A stretch of DNA of 64,000 bases from Hungatella sp. Lineage in GTDB: Bacteria; Bacillota; Clostridia; Lachnospirales; Lachnospiraceae. A program made the translations under genes and the position numbers. The first letter of the stretch is position 1. Each line of letters starts with the position of its first letter. This document shows positions 41,409 through 48,600 of this stretch, piece after piece. The notes beneath the pieces are model-generated. The model was given only the letters and a program-made list of their open reading frames with translations, made no database searches and was not told the DNA's origin. The DNA is taken from the NCBI GenBank assembly GCA_009712635.1, contig WASS01000001.1:1-64000 (forward strand), written 5' to 3'.

Positions 41409-41559
41409 TGTTTTCCGCCTTAATATATCCTGCCTGCCTCATGATCAGATCCAGAATCTTTTCAGCGGTCTCCTTTTTTTCCTCTTCTGGCAGAGTCTCA
41501 AACAAAACCATTTCTCCAGTAAACTCTATGTAATTTACAATCTTGATTGTTTTACTCAT
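41386..41559 (-). CDS. 57-residue protein divergent from the recombinase, candidate directionality factor
   Basis: Starts MSKTIKIVNYIEFTGEMVLF, then ETLPEEEKKETAEKILDLIMRQAGY, a strand pair followed by a helix; slightly basic tail. GGAAGGGGTATTAAATT precedes the ATG. Small proteins beside large serine recombinases often serve as recombination directionality factors (SprB of SPbeta is 58 residues). Position, size and divergence from the recombinase fit, but no sequence similarity to a known factor is claimed. Confidence 0.6.
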   Translation of the reverse strand: MSKTIKIVNYIEFTGEMVLFETLPEEEKKETAEKILDLIMRQAGYIKAENRKNAGHL

Positions 41560-41601
41560 AATTTAATACCCCTTCCTGTAAAATGTATGTGACACAGATT
41601 G

Positions 41602-41617
41602 TACCTGTTTCCAGGTA
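41602..41617. promoter_or_regulatory. perfect inverted repeat between the divergent recombinase and small gene
   Basis: TACCTG-TTTC-CAGGTA, about 43 bp upstream of the 57-residue gene start and 36 bp upstream of the recombinase start. It could be an operator controlling both. Confidence 0.45.
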
Positions 41618-41652
41618 TCTTCTCTTTTAATTATCGGAAAGAAGGGAACTCA

Positions 41653-43113
41653 TTGATTAAAAATGAGACAAAACCCATTGGGGCAGCTTATGTACGGGTA
41701 AGTACAAACGATCAGACCGAGCTCTCTCCAGCCGCACAGCTTCGGGAGATTAAAAATTCAGCCAATGCTGACGGTGTGCTGATACCGGACGAATACATTT
41801 TTATAGAAGAAAAGGGGGTAAGCGGGCGCAGAGCTGATAACCGGAAAGAATTTCAGCGGATGATCTCCATAGCAAAATCCCATCCCTCCCCTTTTCAATA
41901 TCTGTATTTGTGGAAATTTTCCCGCTTTGCACGTAATCAGGAAGAAAGCATGTTTTATAAAAGTGTACTTCGGAAGAAATGCGGTGTTTCAATAAAAAGT
42001 GTTTCTGAACCGATTATGGAGGGCATGTTTGGGAGACTGATCGAAAGCATTATTGAATGGTTTGATGAATATTATTCCATCAACTTATCTGGTGAGGTTA
42101 CACGGGGTATGACGGAAAAAGCGCTGAGAAACGGGTATCAGGCCGCTCCCTGTCTGGGATACCGTGCTGTAGGGGAGGGAAAGCCTTTTGTTATAGAAGA
42201 AAAGGAATATGAGGCCGTAGTATTGATACATCAGTCCTTTTTTGACGGAATGGACCTCACATCAATTGCAAGAGAGACCAATAACCAGGGATATTGTACC
42301 AAACGGGGGAATCCGTTTGACAGAAGATCGGTAGAGCGAATATTAAAAAACAGATTCTATGAAGGCACAGTTACGTGGAATAACATCTCTTTTCAAGGCT
42401 CACATGAAACAAGAAAAGAGGTCACCTCTGTTTTTCAAGCTAACCAGCAGCGGCTGAAACTGGAATACAGGCCCAGGAACAGAAGGGAAGTTTCCTCATG
42501 CAAACATTGGGCCAGCGGGCTTTTGGTCTGCGGCTACTGCGGTGCCAGCCTGGGATATAACTCAGGAGGTAAAACGGTTCATCAGTCCGGCTATTTTCAA
42601 TGCTGGCGCTATACAAAAGGACTTCATAAGGAATCCTGCTGTATCTCTGATAAAAAAGCAGAGTCTCTCATTATTGAATCCTTACAGCAGGTCACCGCAA
42701 ATGCAGAGAAACACAGCAATTACATCAAGCAACCAGATTCAGGACGATCATTAGAAAAGCAGCGGTTAGAATCCGCATTGGAAAAGCTTGGTACAAAGAA
42801 AAATAAAATAAAATCAGCATATGAAAATGGAATTGACACACTGGAAGAATACCGAGCCGGAAAAGAACGCCTTATGAAGGCTGAATCAGAACTGGAAAGC
42901 AGGATAAAATCCTTAGAAGCCTGGGAACGTCATGAACACACCCAAATTAAGGATGCATGTGACTATAAAATCAAAGGTGTCTGCGATATATTAACAGATC
43001 CATCAGTCAGCAGCGAAGTGAAAGGGAAAGCACTGCGCAGTGTGATAAAAAAAATTGTTTATGATAAAAAGTCAGGGGAAATGAGGTTTATTTATTATAT
43101 GCATTTACAATAG
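41653..43113 (+). CDS. large serine recombinase (site-specific excisionase/integrase)
   Basis: 486 residues from a TTG at 41653 with AAGGG upstream; 18 more codons are open without support. N-terminal resolvase domain: AAYVRVSTNDQTELSPAAQ with the nucleophilic Ser in RVS, YLWKFSRFARNQEES with catalytic Arg residues. Then the recombinase domain (YRAVGEGKPFVIEEKEYEAVVLIHQSF...RRSVERILKNRFYEGTVTW), a zinc ribbon (LLVCGYCGASLGY...FQCWRYTKGLHKESC) and a coiled coil (about 375-435). All catalytic features are intact. The TAG is immediately followed by the right attachment core, so the gene is placed as in skin-like elements. Confidence 0.92.
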   Translation: MIKNETKPIGAAYVRVSTNDQTELSPAAQLREIKNSANADGVLIPDEYIFIEEKGVSGRRADNRKEFQRMISIAKSHPSPFQYLYLWKFSRFARNQEESMFYKSVLRKKCGVSIKSVSEPIMEGMFGRLIESIIEWFDEYYSINLSGEVTRGMTEKALRNGYQAAPCLGYRAVGEGKPFVIEEKEYEAVVLIHQSFFDGMDLTSIARETNNQGYCTKRGNPFDRRSVERILKNRFYEGTVTWNNISFQGSHETRKEVTSVFQANQQRLKLEYRPRNRREVSSCKHWASGLLVCGYCGASLGYNSGGKTVHQSGYFQCWRYTKGLHKESCCISDKKAESLIIESLQQVTANAEKHSNYIKQPDSGRSLEKQRLESALEKLGTKKNKIKSAYENGIDTLEEYRAGKERLMKAESELESRIKSLEAWERHEHTQIKDACDYKIKGVCDILTDPSVSSEVKGKALRSVIKKIVYDKKSGEMRFIYYMHLQ

Positions 43114-43122
43114 GGTCCGCCA
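43114..43122 (+). repeat. right attachment core of the cotJC element
   Basis: GGTCCGCCA, identical to 40314-40322. It directly follows the recombinase stop codon and supplies the codons GGC GGA CC of the cotJC 5' part. Confidence 0.8.
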
Positions 43123-43208
43123 TACTGGCTCATAATGAAGGTAGCGATTTTAGGATTGGGCGTTTTAATATTTACAGGATACTGCAACCTCTTTTCATAT
43201 CTCCACAT
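43114..43208 (-). CDS. cotJC: spore coat protein CotJC, 5' part of a split gene
   Basis: Begins MWRYEKRLQYPVNIKTP and continues NPKIATFIMSQYGGP, the standard CotJC N terminus. Its ATG overlaps the cotJB stop (TAATG), as cotJB overlaps cotJA, so the native operon was cotJA-cotJB-cotJC. After GGP the frame enters element DNA, adds YCKCI and stops near 43095. Joined to 39797-40321 it rebuilds the full gene. Confidence 0.88.
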
Positions 43209-43480
43209 TAGCCGCACACTCCTTCCCATGGCCATGGATCATTTACCCAGGTCCAGTAGTTTTCGTCCATAACTCCATCTGCCATCAGTGGACCACAATA
43301 TTGTTCATAGGTTTGCATAGCCTGATTACGCATATTTACTACACAATGGTAATAATTCAATGCATCTTGGTCACATGGGTGGGTATCAAGATACAGGACT
43401 ACATCGTCCATTGCGAAACTGGCTTTATATATCTGCATTAATAACATATCGCAATCAACAACATTATTACAGTTTCCCAT
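43208..43480 (-). CDS. cotJB: spore coat protein CotJB
   Basis: 90 residues. Family pattern: LLMQIYKASFAMDDVVLYLDTHPCDQDALNYYH, a long helix, and the end WTWVNDPWPWEGVCG (usually W.WV..PWPWE). The start ATG at 43480 overlaps the cotJA stop (TAATG), with a G-rich ribosome site. Partner of CotJA and CotJC in the inner coat; in Bacillus the operon is under sigma-E. The family call is firm; a few extra Cys residues are unusual. Confidence 0.88.
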   Translation of the reverse strand: MGNCNNVVDCDMLLMQIYKASFAMDDVVLYLDTHPCDQDALNYYHCVVNMRNQAMQTYEQYCGPLMADGVMDENYWTWVNDPWPWEGVCG

Positions 43481-44286
43481 TACTTGCACCCCCCCATCAA
43501 AAATGGTTTAAATAAATCCGGGAAAATCGTTCCCATTTCAATTGCAGTATCTACAGAATAAAGTTCCTGCCATCTCTGCCACGGAACATAGGCCATACCT
43601 ACTGGATACCGGTCAATACATTCCGCACCGGAACAATCAGCTGGTTTGGCATCATTACACATACCGGGAGCTACTCCCATTGGCGGCATATTGGGTCTCA
43701 TGCGGCATGGAGGCATATCCGGGTACATCCTTGGACATGAGGGCATTTCCGGACATTTTGTTACTGCTGGCGACACTCCCTGTGACGGACATTTTGCTGG
43801 TTTGGCGGGCATTTCCGGACATCTCATCTGACATGGTGGCATCTCAGGACATTTTGTTACTGCTGGTGATACTCCCTGTGACGGACATTTTGCTGGTTTT
43901 GGAGGCATTTCCGGACATCTCATGCGGCACGGAGGGATCTCAGGACATTTTGTTACTGCTGGAGAAACTCCCTGTGGGGGACATTTTACCGGCATTGGGC
44001 ATGGGGGCATCTCAGGACATTTCATCACTGCCGGTGATACTCCCTGTGACGGACATTTCATTGGCTTGGGGGGCATCTCCGGACAATTCATGGATCCAAA
44101 GTAAGAGGGACATCTGGATAAATCCTGTTGTCTCATTGGAATCGGTGCTGACGGTTTTTTTAAGCTCTTTGCCGGACCAGATCCCAGAGGCATATCTGGA
44201 CGAATCACTGTACCCGGACATACGGACATATCAAGTTCCATAGGCGAAGACCAGTCGGAACACCGTTGTTTCGTATAACCATCCAT
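43480..44286 (-). CDS. cotJA: CotJA-like spore coat protein with a long Pro/Cys/Met repeat region
   Basis: 268 residues from the start at 44286 (AAAGGAGT upstream), against about 75-85 for ordinary CotJA. The last 60 residues are CotJA: PVGMAYVPWQRWQELYSVDTAIEMGTIFPDLFKPF. The middle (nt about 43700-44100) is a repeat of about 32 residues, roughly four times, each with CPEMPP, K-CPSQGVSPAV and TKCPEMPPC. Cys is frequent enough for cross-linking. It lies 41 bp after the FAD-Rieske gene on the same strand. Repeat expansion in a coat protein could affect coat thickness or cross-linking (inference). Confidence 0.82.
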   Translation of the reverse strand: MDGYTKQRCSDWSSPMELDMSVCPGTVIRPDMPLGSGPAKSLKKPSAPIPMRQQDLSRCPSYFGSMNCPEMPPKPMKCPSQGVSPAVMKCPEMPPCPMPVKCPPQGVSPAVTKCPEIPPCRMRCPEMPPKPAKCPSQGVSPAVTKCPEMPPCQMRCPEMPAKPAKCPSQGVSPAVTKCPEMPSCPRMYPDMPPCRMRPNMPPMGVAPGMCNDAKPADCSGAECIDRYPVGMAYVPWQRWQELYSVDTAIEMGTIFPDLFKPFLMGGCK

Positions 44287-44326
44287 AGGATGTTTGACTC
44301 CTTTCATACTTGAAAAGTTTCTAATA

Positions 44327-45661
44327 TCAATCTATGAATGGAATACTCTGTTGTGCAGGATTAGAAGATATTTTTCCGTTTATTTCAAAAGAAGATCCAT
44401 GACATGGACATTCCCATCTCTTATCGTGTCGGTTCCAGACCAGACGGCATCCCATATGGGGACAGTTGACCGCGCCTTTTAATACTCCGCCGGAAAGCCC
44501 CTTTACGGATTTAAGGCCATGGGAAACCAGGGTACCTGCACCCGCTTTTATATGATGCCTCCTGGGTGTAAATACCTCATCAAAAGGTGTTTTCTTTCCC
44601 AGAATCTGCATGCTTAACATTTTAGCTGCAACCATTGATGTACTCATACCCCATTTGCCAAATCCTGTTGCCACATACCAATCAGGTTTGAAGGCGGAAT
44701 AAGTGCCGATATAGGGAATTCCGTCCAGAGTCATACAATCCTGTGCAGACCACTTACCAATCTCCTGTGCACCTGGAAACAGATGCTTTGCTGTCTGCTT
44801 CATAACCCCATACGGGTTCTCTTTGGGAATGCTTCCCGTTCTGTGGCTTCCATATCCCATAAGCAGCTTGTCTCCTGCATTTCGGAAGGAATAGGCTTTG
44901 GAATCCACTCCCAGATACATTCCGTCAATGGAGGGAACGCCATCAAACTCTGTGACATAGCTTTTTTCCTGATACATTTTAGCGAAATAGAATCCAGGAA
45001 TATTGATAAATGGATAATGGGTTGCAAATACTACCTTCTCCGCCTTAATCACTCCCCGGTCTGTGATAACCTCGTGCCCCTCTACCTTTAACACTCTGGT
45101 CCTTTCATAAATTGTAAGGCCCGAGGAGATGTCTCTTAAAAATTCCAGAGGATGAAACTGTGCCTGGCCGGAAAACCGGACTGCTCCAAAAATGGGAAAT
45201 GGAAGTTTGATCTCCCGTTCAAAAGTGGCCGGAAGACCAAGTTTTTTGGCACATTCTGCTTCTTTCAAAAGTTTTTCCGATTCCTGTACAGAATAAAGAT
45301 AAGCATCTTTTTCTTCATAATGACACCGGATCCCATATCGTCTGATCAGTTTTCCATATTCCTCTACTGCCAGCTGATTGGCTCTTCCGTACAATCTGGC
45401 CGTATCCTCTCCCACGTTTTTCACCAGTTTTCCATAGATTAAATTATGCTGGGACGTAATTTTTGCAGTGGTATATCCGGACTGACCGCTTCCGATCCGG
45501 TCCGCTTCCAATACCACCACATGAACACCGTGCCTCTGTAAATAAAAAGCAGTCAGTATTCCTGCCATTCCTGCCCCAATCACCACCACCTCTGTCCGCC
45601 TGTTTCCAGGAAGAGGGTTTCTCCCCGGTATCCGGACTGTTTCTGTCCATATTGAATTCAT
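44327..45661 (-). CDS. FAD-dependent oxidoreductase with C-terminal Rieske domain
   Basis: 444 residues. N-terminal DAO-type FAD domain (VVVIGAGMAGILTAFYLQRHGVHVVVLEADRIGSGQSGYTTAKITSQH), substrate half, and DWYVATGFGKWGMSTSMVAAKML near the end of the FAD part. The C-terminal Rieske [2Fe-2S] site is CPHMGC..WECPCHGSSFE (Cys-His, Cys-His). Same architecture as Bacillus YhfW. It may transfer electrons between an amine/amino-acid donor and a ferredoxin-like partner; the substrate is unknown. It precedes cotJA by 41 bp, so the cotJ genes may be read from its promoter. Confidence 0.85.
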   Translation of the reverse strand: MNSIWTETVRIPGRNPLPGNRRTEVVVIGAGMAGILTAFYLQRHGVHVVVLEADRIGSGQSGYTTAKITSQHNLIYGKLVKNVGEDTARLYGRANQLAVEEYGKLIRRYGIRCHYEEKDAYLYSVQESEKLLKEAECAKKLGLPATFEREIKLPFPIFGAVRFSGQAQFHPLEFLRDISSGLTIYERTRVLKVEGHEVITDRGVIKAEKVVFATHYPFINIPGFYFAKMYQEKSYVTEFDGVPSIDGMYLGVDSKAYSFRNAGDKLLMGYGSHRTGSIPKENPYGVMKQTAKHLFPGAQEIGKWSAQDCMTLDGIPYIGTYSAFKPDWYVATGFGKWGMSTSMVAAKMLSMQILGKKTPFDEVFTPRRHHIKAGAGTLVSHGLKSVKGLSGGVLKGAVNCPHMGCRLVWNRHDKRWECPCHGSSFEINGKISSNPAQQSIPFID

Positions 45662-45771
45662 TGATTTTCACCTCTGTTGTTTGTCTTTTCGACGATGTAT
45701 TTATGTGCATATTTCCTATTATTCTCACATTTGACAGAAGTAATGCCTTTTTTCCGGTTTCCAATTATTTC

Positions 45772-45800
45772 TTGCTTTCCTCTTCTATCTATACTAAAAT
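45772..45800 (+). promoter_or_regulatory. sigma-A promoter of the GGDEF-EAL gene
   Basis: TTGCTT (45772-45777), 17 bp, TAAAAT (45795-45800), 34 bp before the start codon. Confidence 0.6.
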
Positions 45801-45834
45801 AATAACAGACAGCCAAGAACAGGAGGCAATTTCA

Positions 45835-47187
45835 ATGCACTGGTTTCAAAAAAAAGAAAATCATATTTCTGATAATAAACAGATACCAGGAACCGAAAAC
45901 ACCAGTGATTCTTCGGTTAATCTGGAACGTGATGCCTGCTTACATCATCTTACCCACGCACTCAGTTCAATTGAACGGGGCATTGTTTTAAAACTATACA
46001 TAGAGAATTTTAAGCAGCTCAATCAATTACTGGGTTACGAATACTGTGAAAATCTGCTGAGTCAGATTCTTGCCTATTTAAAGGAATCATGCGGAAATAA
46101 TGTCTATCATTATATCGGAGTGGAGTATATGATCTTTTTAGATCATTATACCCAGGGACAGGCCATGAATCTTGCAGACGAAATCGCCCAGAGATTTGAC
46201 CATGCCTGGAAGATTGGCAGCACGGACTGTATCTGTTCTGTTCAGATGGGACTTTGTGCCTATCCCGGTCATGCAGAAACTACGGAACAGATGTTAAAAT
46301 GCCTGGATCTGGCAGTGACCAGAGCCGGTGAGGGCGGTCCCAATCAGGCAGTCATGTTTGACAGTACTTTACAAAATCAGCTTAGGCGGCGTCAGACCAT
46401 CGCCCTTTATTTAAAGACGGCTCTGGAAAAAGATGAAGTGGAGATTCTTTACCGCCCTTCCTTTTGTGTAGTAACAGGAACATTTTTAAGATCAGAATTA
46501 TCCATGCGTATATTTATAAAAGGTCTGGGGTTAATCGGAGCCGGAGAATTCATGACTGTGGCAGAGGATTCCGGGCAGATCCGTGCATTGCTTTATTATG
46601 CTCTGGAAAAGGTCTGCCAGTGTATCAGACAGGCACTAGATGATGGATGTGAATTTGAATCCATCGCACTTCCTGTCTCTCCTGTGCTATTTTTGCAGGA
46701 GGACTTTATTGATGAAGTTGCACGGGTTATGGAGGCATATGAGGTTCCACAGGGTAAACTTGCACTGGAACTGAAAGAAAGTGCACTGACTATGGGTTAT
46801 TTGAATTTTAACATTATTCTTCAAAAGCTGTCAGATATGGGAGTGGAACTGATACTCAATGAATTCGGCTCCGGATATTCCAGTATCTCGGCCAGCCTGG
46901 ATCTTCCTGTTCACACTGTAAAATTAGAACGGCTCTTTATCTGGCAGCTTGAGACCAATGAAAAATCCAGATATATCATACAAGGATTAATTCGTATGGC
47001 AAAGGATCTTCACCTGTCCATAATCGCAGAAGGAGTGGAAACAGAAAATCAGGTGTCTGTTTTAACAGAGGCAGGCTGCAGCTATCAGCAGGGATTTTAT
47101 TATTCTACTCCCTTAAAACAGGAGAATCTGTTGAGAATTTTAGGAAAAAACCGGGATGAATCCGCTCCTTATCTGTCTGAGGATTAA
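45835..47187 (+). CDS. degenerate GGDEF-EAL protein (probable c-di-GMP effector)
   Basis: 450 residues, with the start set by AGGAGGCAATTTCA; a 124-codon open frame before it is antisense to the FAD gene. The GGDEF region (about 50-190) has GVEYM in place of GGDEF, so no cyclase activity is expected. The EAL region (about 200-440) has RSELSMR where EALLR is usual, LNEFGSGYSS where the Asp-Asp of DDFGTGYSS is Asn-Glu, and keeps AEGVE and QQGFYYS. With both active sites changed it more likely binds c-di-GMP or acts through protein contacts. No membrane segments. Confidence 0.82.
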   Translation: MHWFQKKENHISDNKQIPGTENTSDSSVNLERDACLHHLTHALSSIERGIVLKLYIENFKQLNQLLGYEYCENLLSQILAYLKESCGNNVYHYIGVEYMIFLDHYTQGQAMNLADEIAQRFDHAWKIGSTDCICSVQMGLCAYPGHAETTEQMLKCLDLAVTRAGEGGPNQAVMFDSTLQNQLRRRQTIALYLKTALEKDEVEILYRPSFCVVTGTFLRSELSMRIFIKGLGLIGAGEFMTVAEDSGQIRALLYYALEKVCQCIRQALDDGCEFESIALPVSPVLFLQEDFIDEVARVMEAYEVPQGKLALELKESALTMGYLNFNIILQKLSDMGVELILNEFGSGYSSISASLDLPVHTVKLERLFIWQLETNEKSRYIIQGLIRMAKDLHLSIIAEGVETENQVSVLTEAGCSYQQGFYYSTPLKQENLLRILGKNRDESAPYLSED

Positions 47188-47197
47188 AAATGCGGGA

Positions 47198-47237
47198 TGA
47201 AAAAAGCGCTTTCGGCTAAAAACCGAAAACGCTTTTC
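47198..47237. terminator. terminator between convergent genes
   Basis: AAAAAAGCG..TTCGG / CCGAA..CGCTTTTCT, placed between the stop codons of the EAL-type and CBS genes. Confidence 0.8.
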
Positions 47238-47244
47238 TATCTGC

Positions 47245-47700
47245 TTAATTACTTACAATTGTTCTGACCTTGATTTCGTCGGACTTTTTTACTTCCTGGG
47301 ACTTCTTGTAAAAGTAGCGTATGATATCCTTACGGGTCACTAACCCGATGAAATTCTTCTGATCATCCACCACCGGTACAAAATTCTGGTTCAAAGCCAT
47401 ATCAACCAGGTCTTCCATTGTGGAATCTGCAAAAACGGGGCGGTTATCCGATCTTCTGTCAATGGCGGCTACCGTCACATTCTCCGCTTCCTTCAGACTT
47501 AAATTGAATTTATTCTTTATTCCCCAGAGCATGTCCCCTTCTGTTATTGTTCCAACATATTTGCCGTTCCTGTTGATGACAGGTATGGCGGAGTACTTGT
47601 GATACTCCATCTTCTCCAGCGCCTGACGCAGAGAATCATCTTCATAAATATAAGCCACTTCATTCTTAGGTGTTAAAAAAAACAATATGTTCATAGCCAC
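47245..47700 (-). CDS. tandem CBS-domain protein
   Basis: 151 residues made of two CBS motifs: LFFLTPKNEVAYIYEDDSLRQALEKMEYHKYSAIPVINRNGKYVGTITEGDML, then RPVFADSTMEDLVDMALNQNFVPVVDDQKNFIGLVTRKDIIRYF. Stand-alone CBS pairs sense adenosine nucleotides (AMP, ATP, c-di-AMP). The tail (KKSQEVKKSDEIKVRTIVSN) is basic. No transporter or enzyme domain is fused. Monocistronic with GGGGAGTGTGGCT before the ATG. Target unknown. Confidence 0.85.
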   Translation of the reverse strand: MAMNILFFLTPKNEVAYIYEDDSLRQALEKMEYHKYSAIPVINRNGKYVGTITEGDMLWGIKNKFNLSLKEAENVTVAAIDRRSDNRPVFADSTMEDLVDMALNQNFVPVVDDQKNFIGLVTRKDIIRYFYKKSQEVKKSDEIKVRTIVSN

Positions 47701-47804
47701 ACTCCCCGTTTGATGTACGGACTTAGTATAGCAGATGAGTCTTAATCACGTATGAACAAATTATTATTTTTTTATAACTTTTTCCTAATATTTCCTGATC
47801 ATGA

Positions 47805-48560
47805 TTATTGCATATGGTCAAGGGGATCAATGGCTTTGTCTTCATGGGTCACTTCAAAGAATAGGTTGGCGCCTTCTACGGAATAATACTTTGTGGGTTC
47901 TGCAATATAACCCAGCACCTGACCTTCCTTCACATATTCATTTGCTGTTACCTTCAGTTCTTTTAACTGACCGCAGACAGCCGTATACTTGTTGCCCATG
48001 TTTAAAACAACGTAGTTACCAATTTCTTCATTGGAACCGATTTCCTGCACTTTTGCGTTGGCGGGTGCGACTACCGGAGTGCTCACATCTCCCTGAATTA
48101 CCACGCCTGGATTGCATTTATACTGATCCAAGGTTGGGAAGTAGATGGTCTTATCCATACTGTAGTCTAAAATAACATTTCCGCGTACCGGCCAGGTCAT
48201 TCTGGTGGTGTCGTTAAAATTAAGTACCAGTGACTTGGCGGCATTTTTGTCTGCTGCGGCTTTTGCTGCCTGTGTTTCTTTTTCGGCTGTGGCTTTGGCT
48301 GAATCAACAGCCTTCATTTCCTCTTCCGCATTTTTTGTTGCATTGGAATCTCCTGCAACAGCTACCTGTGTATCCTGGGGGACTGATTCTTCAACAATCA
48401 TATTGCTCTGATCCGGTACTTTCAGATAAGGGCTTTCTCCTCCACCATTTCCTCTTTGAACGGTAATGACTCCTGCTGCAGCTACTATAGTCAGCAGGCC
48501 TAGAACCAACAGGACAAGGAATACTTTATCCTTGAACAATTGACTTATTTTCTCCTTCAC
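47805..48560 (-). CDS. SpoIIQ-like M23-fold protein, metal site lost
   Basis: About 251 residues from a GTG at 48560 (GAGGTGATAAAC precedes). One N-terminal membrane segment (VFLVLLVLGLLTIVAAAGVI), an Ala/Lys/Glu-rich linker (about 60-115), then a LytM/M23 domain (PVRGNVILDYSMDKTIYFPTLDQYKCNPGVVIQGD...). The zinc ligands are replaced: HPGVD is NPGVV, the HL motif is CGQL, and HFEV is FFEV. It should bind peptidoglycan or SpoIIIAH-type partners rather than cut. Its place right after spoIID supports SpoIIQ identity (forespore engulfment channel). Confidence 0.8.
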   Translation of the reverse strand: MKEKISQLFKDKVFLVLLVLGLLTIVAAAGVITVQRGNGGGESPYLKVPDQSNMIVEESVPQDTQVAVAGDSNATKNAEEEMKAVDSAKATAEKETQAAKAAADKNAAKSLVLNFNDTTRMTWPVRGNVILDYSMDKTIYFPTLDQYKCNPGVVIQGDVSTPVVAPANAKVQEIGSNEEIGNYVVLNMGNKYTAVCGQLKELKVTANEYVKEGQVLGYIAEPTKYYSVEGANLFFEVTHEDKAIDPLDHMQ

Positions 48561-48600
48561 GTTTATCACCTCGATAATATTCTTACCAAGAGTGAAAGAG

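Larger units (their letters stand above)
40314..43122. mobile_element. 2.8-kb intervening element with serine recombinase inside cotJC (skin-like)
   Basis: Bounded by the direct repeat GGTCCGCCA at 40314-40322 and 43114-43122, exactly 2,800 bp apart. Contents: a 53-residue protein gene (-), a DUF3298 gene (+), a 57-residue gene (-) and a large serine recombinase (+) whose TAG abuts the right repeat. Deleting one repeat plus the interior restores cotJC in frame. The layout resembles sigK skin and SPbeta/spsM elements, which are excised in the mother cell during sporulation. Excision itself is inferred, not observed. Confidence 0.88.

Noticed and set aside
40314-43122. Prophage or conjugative transposon
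   Set aside because: Only 2.8 kb with a recombinase and three small or non-phage genes; no structural, replication or transfer genes.
43700-44100. CRISPR array or tandem satellite
   Set aside because: The repeats keep the reading frame of cotJA, differ in length by codons and have no spacers.
43542-44243. Plus-strand frame of 233 codons opposite cotJA
   Set aside because: It arises from the repeat tract of cotJA; the minus strand has the ribosome site, the TAATG coupling and the recognisable CotJA end.
45463-45834. Upstream extension of the GGDEF-EAL gene by 124 codons
   Set aside because: It is antisense to the FAD-Rieske gene; AGGAGG and a sigma-A promoter sit right before the ATG at 45835.
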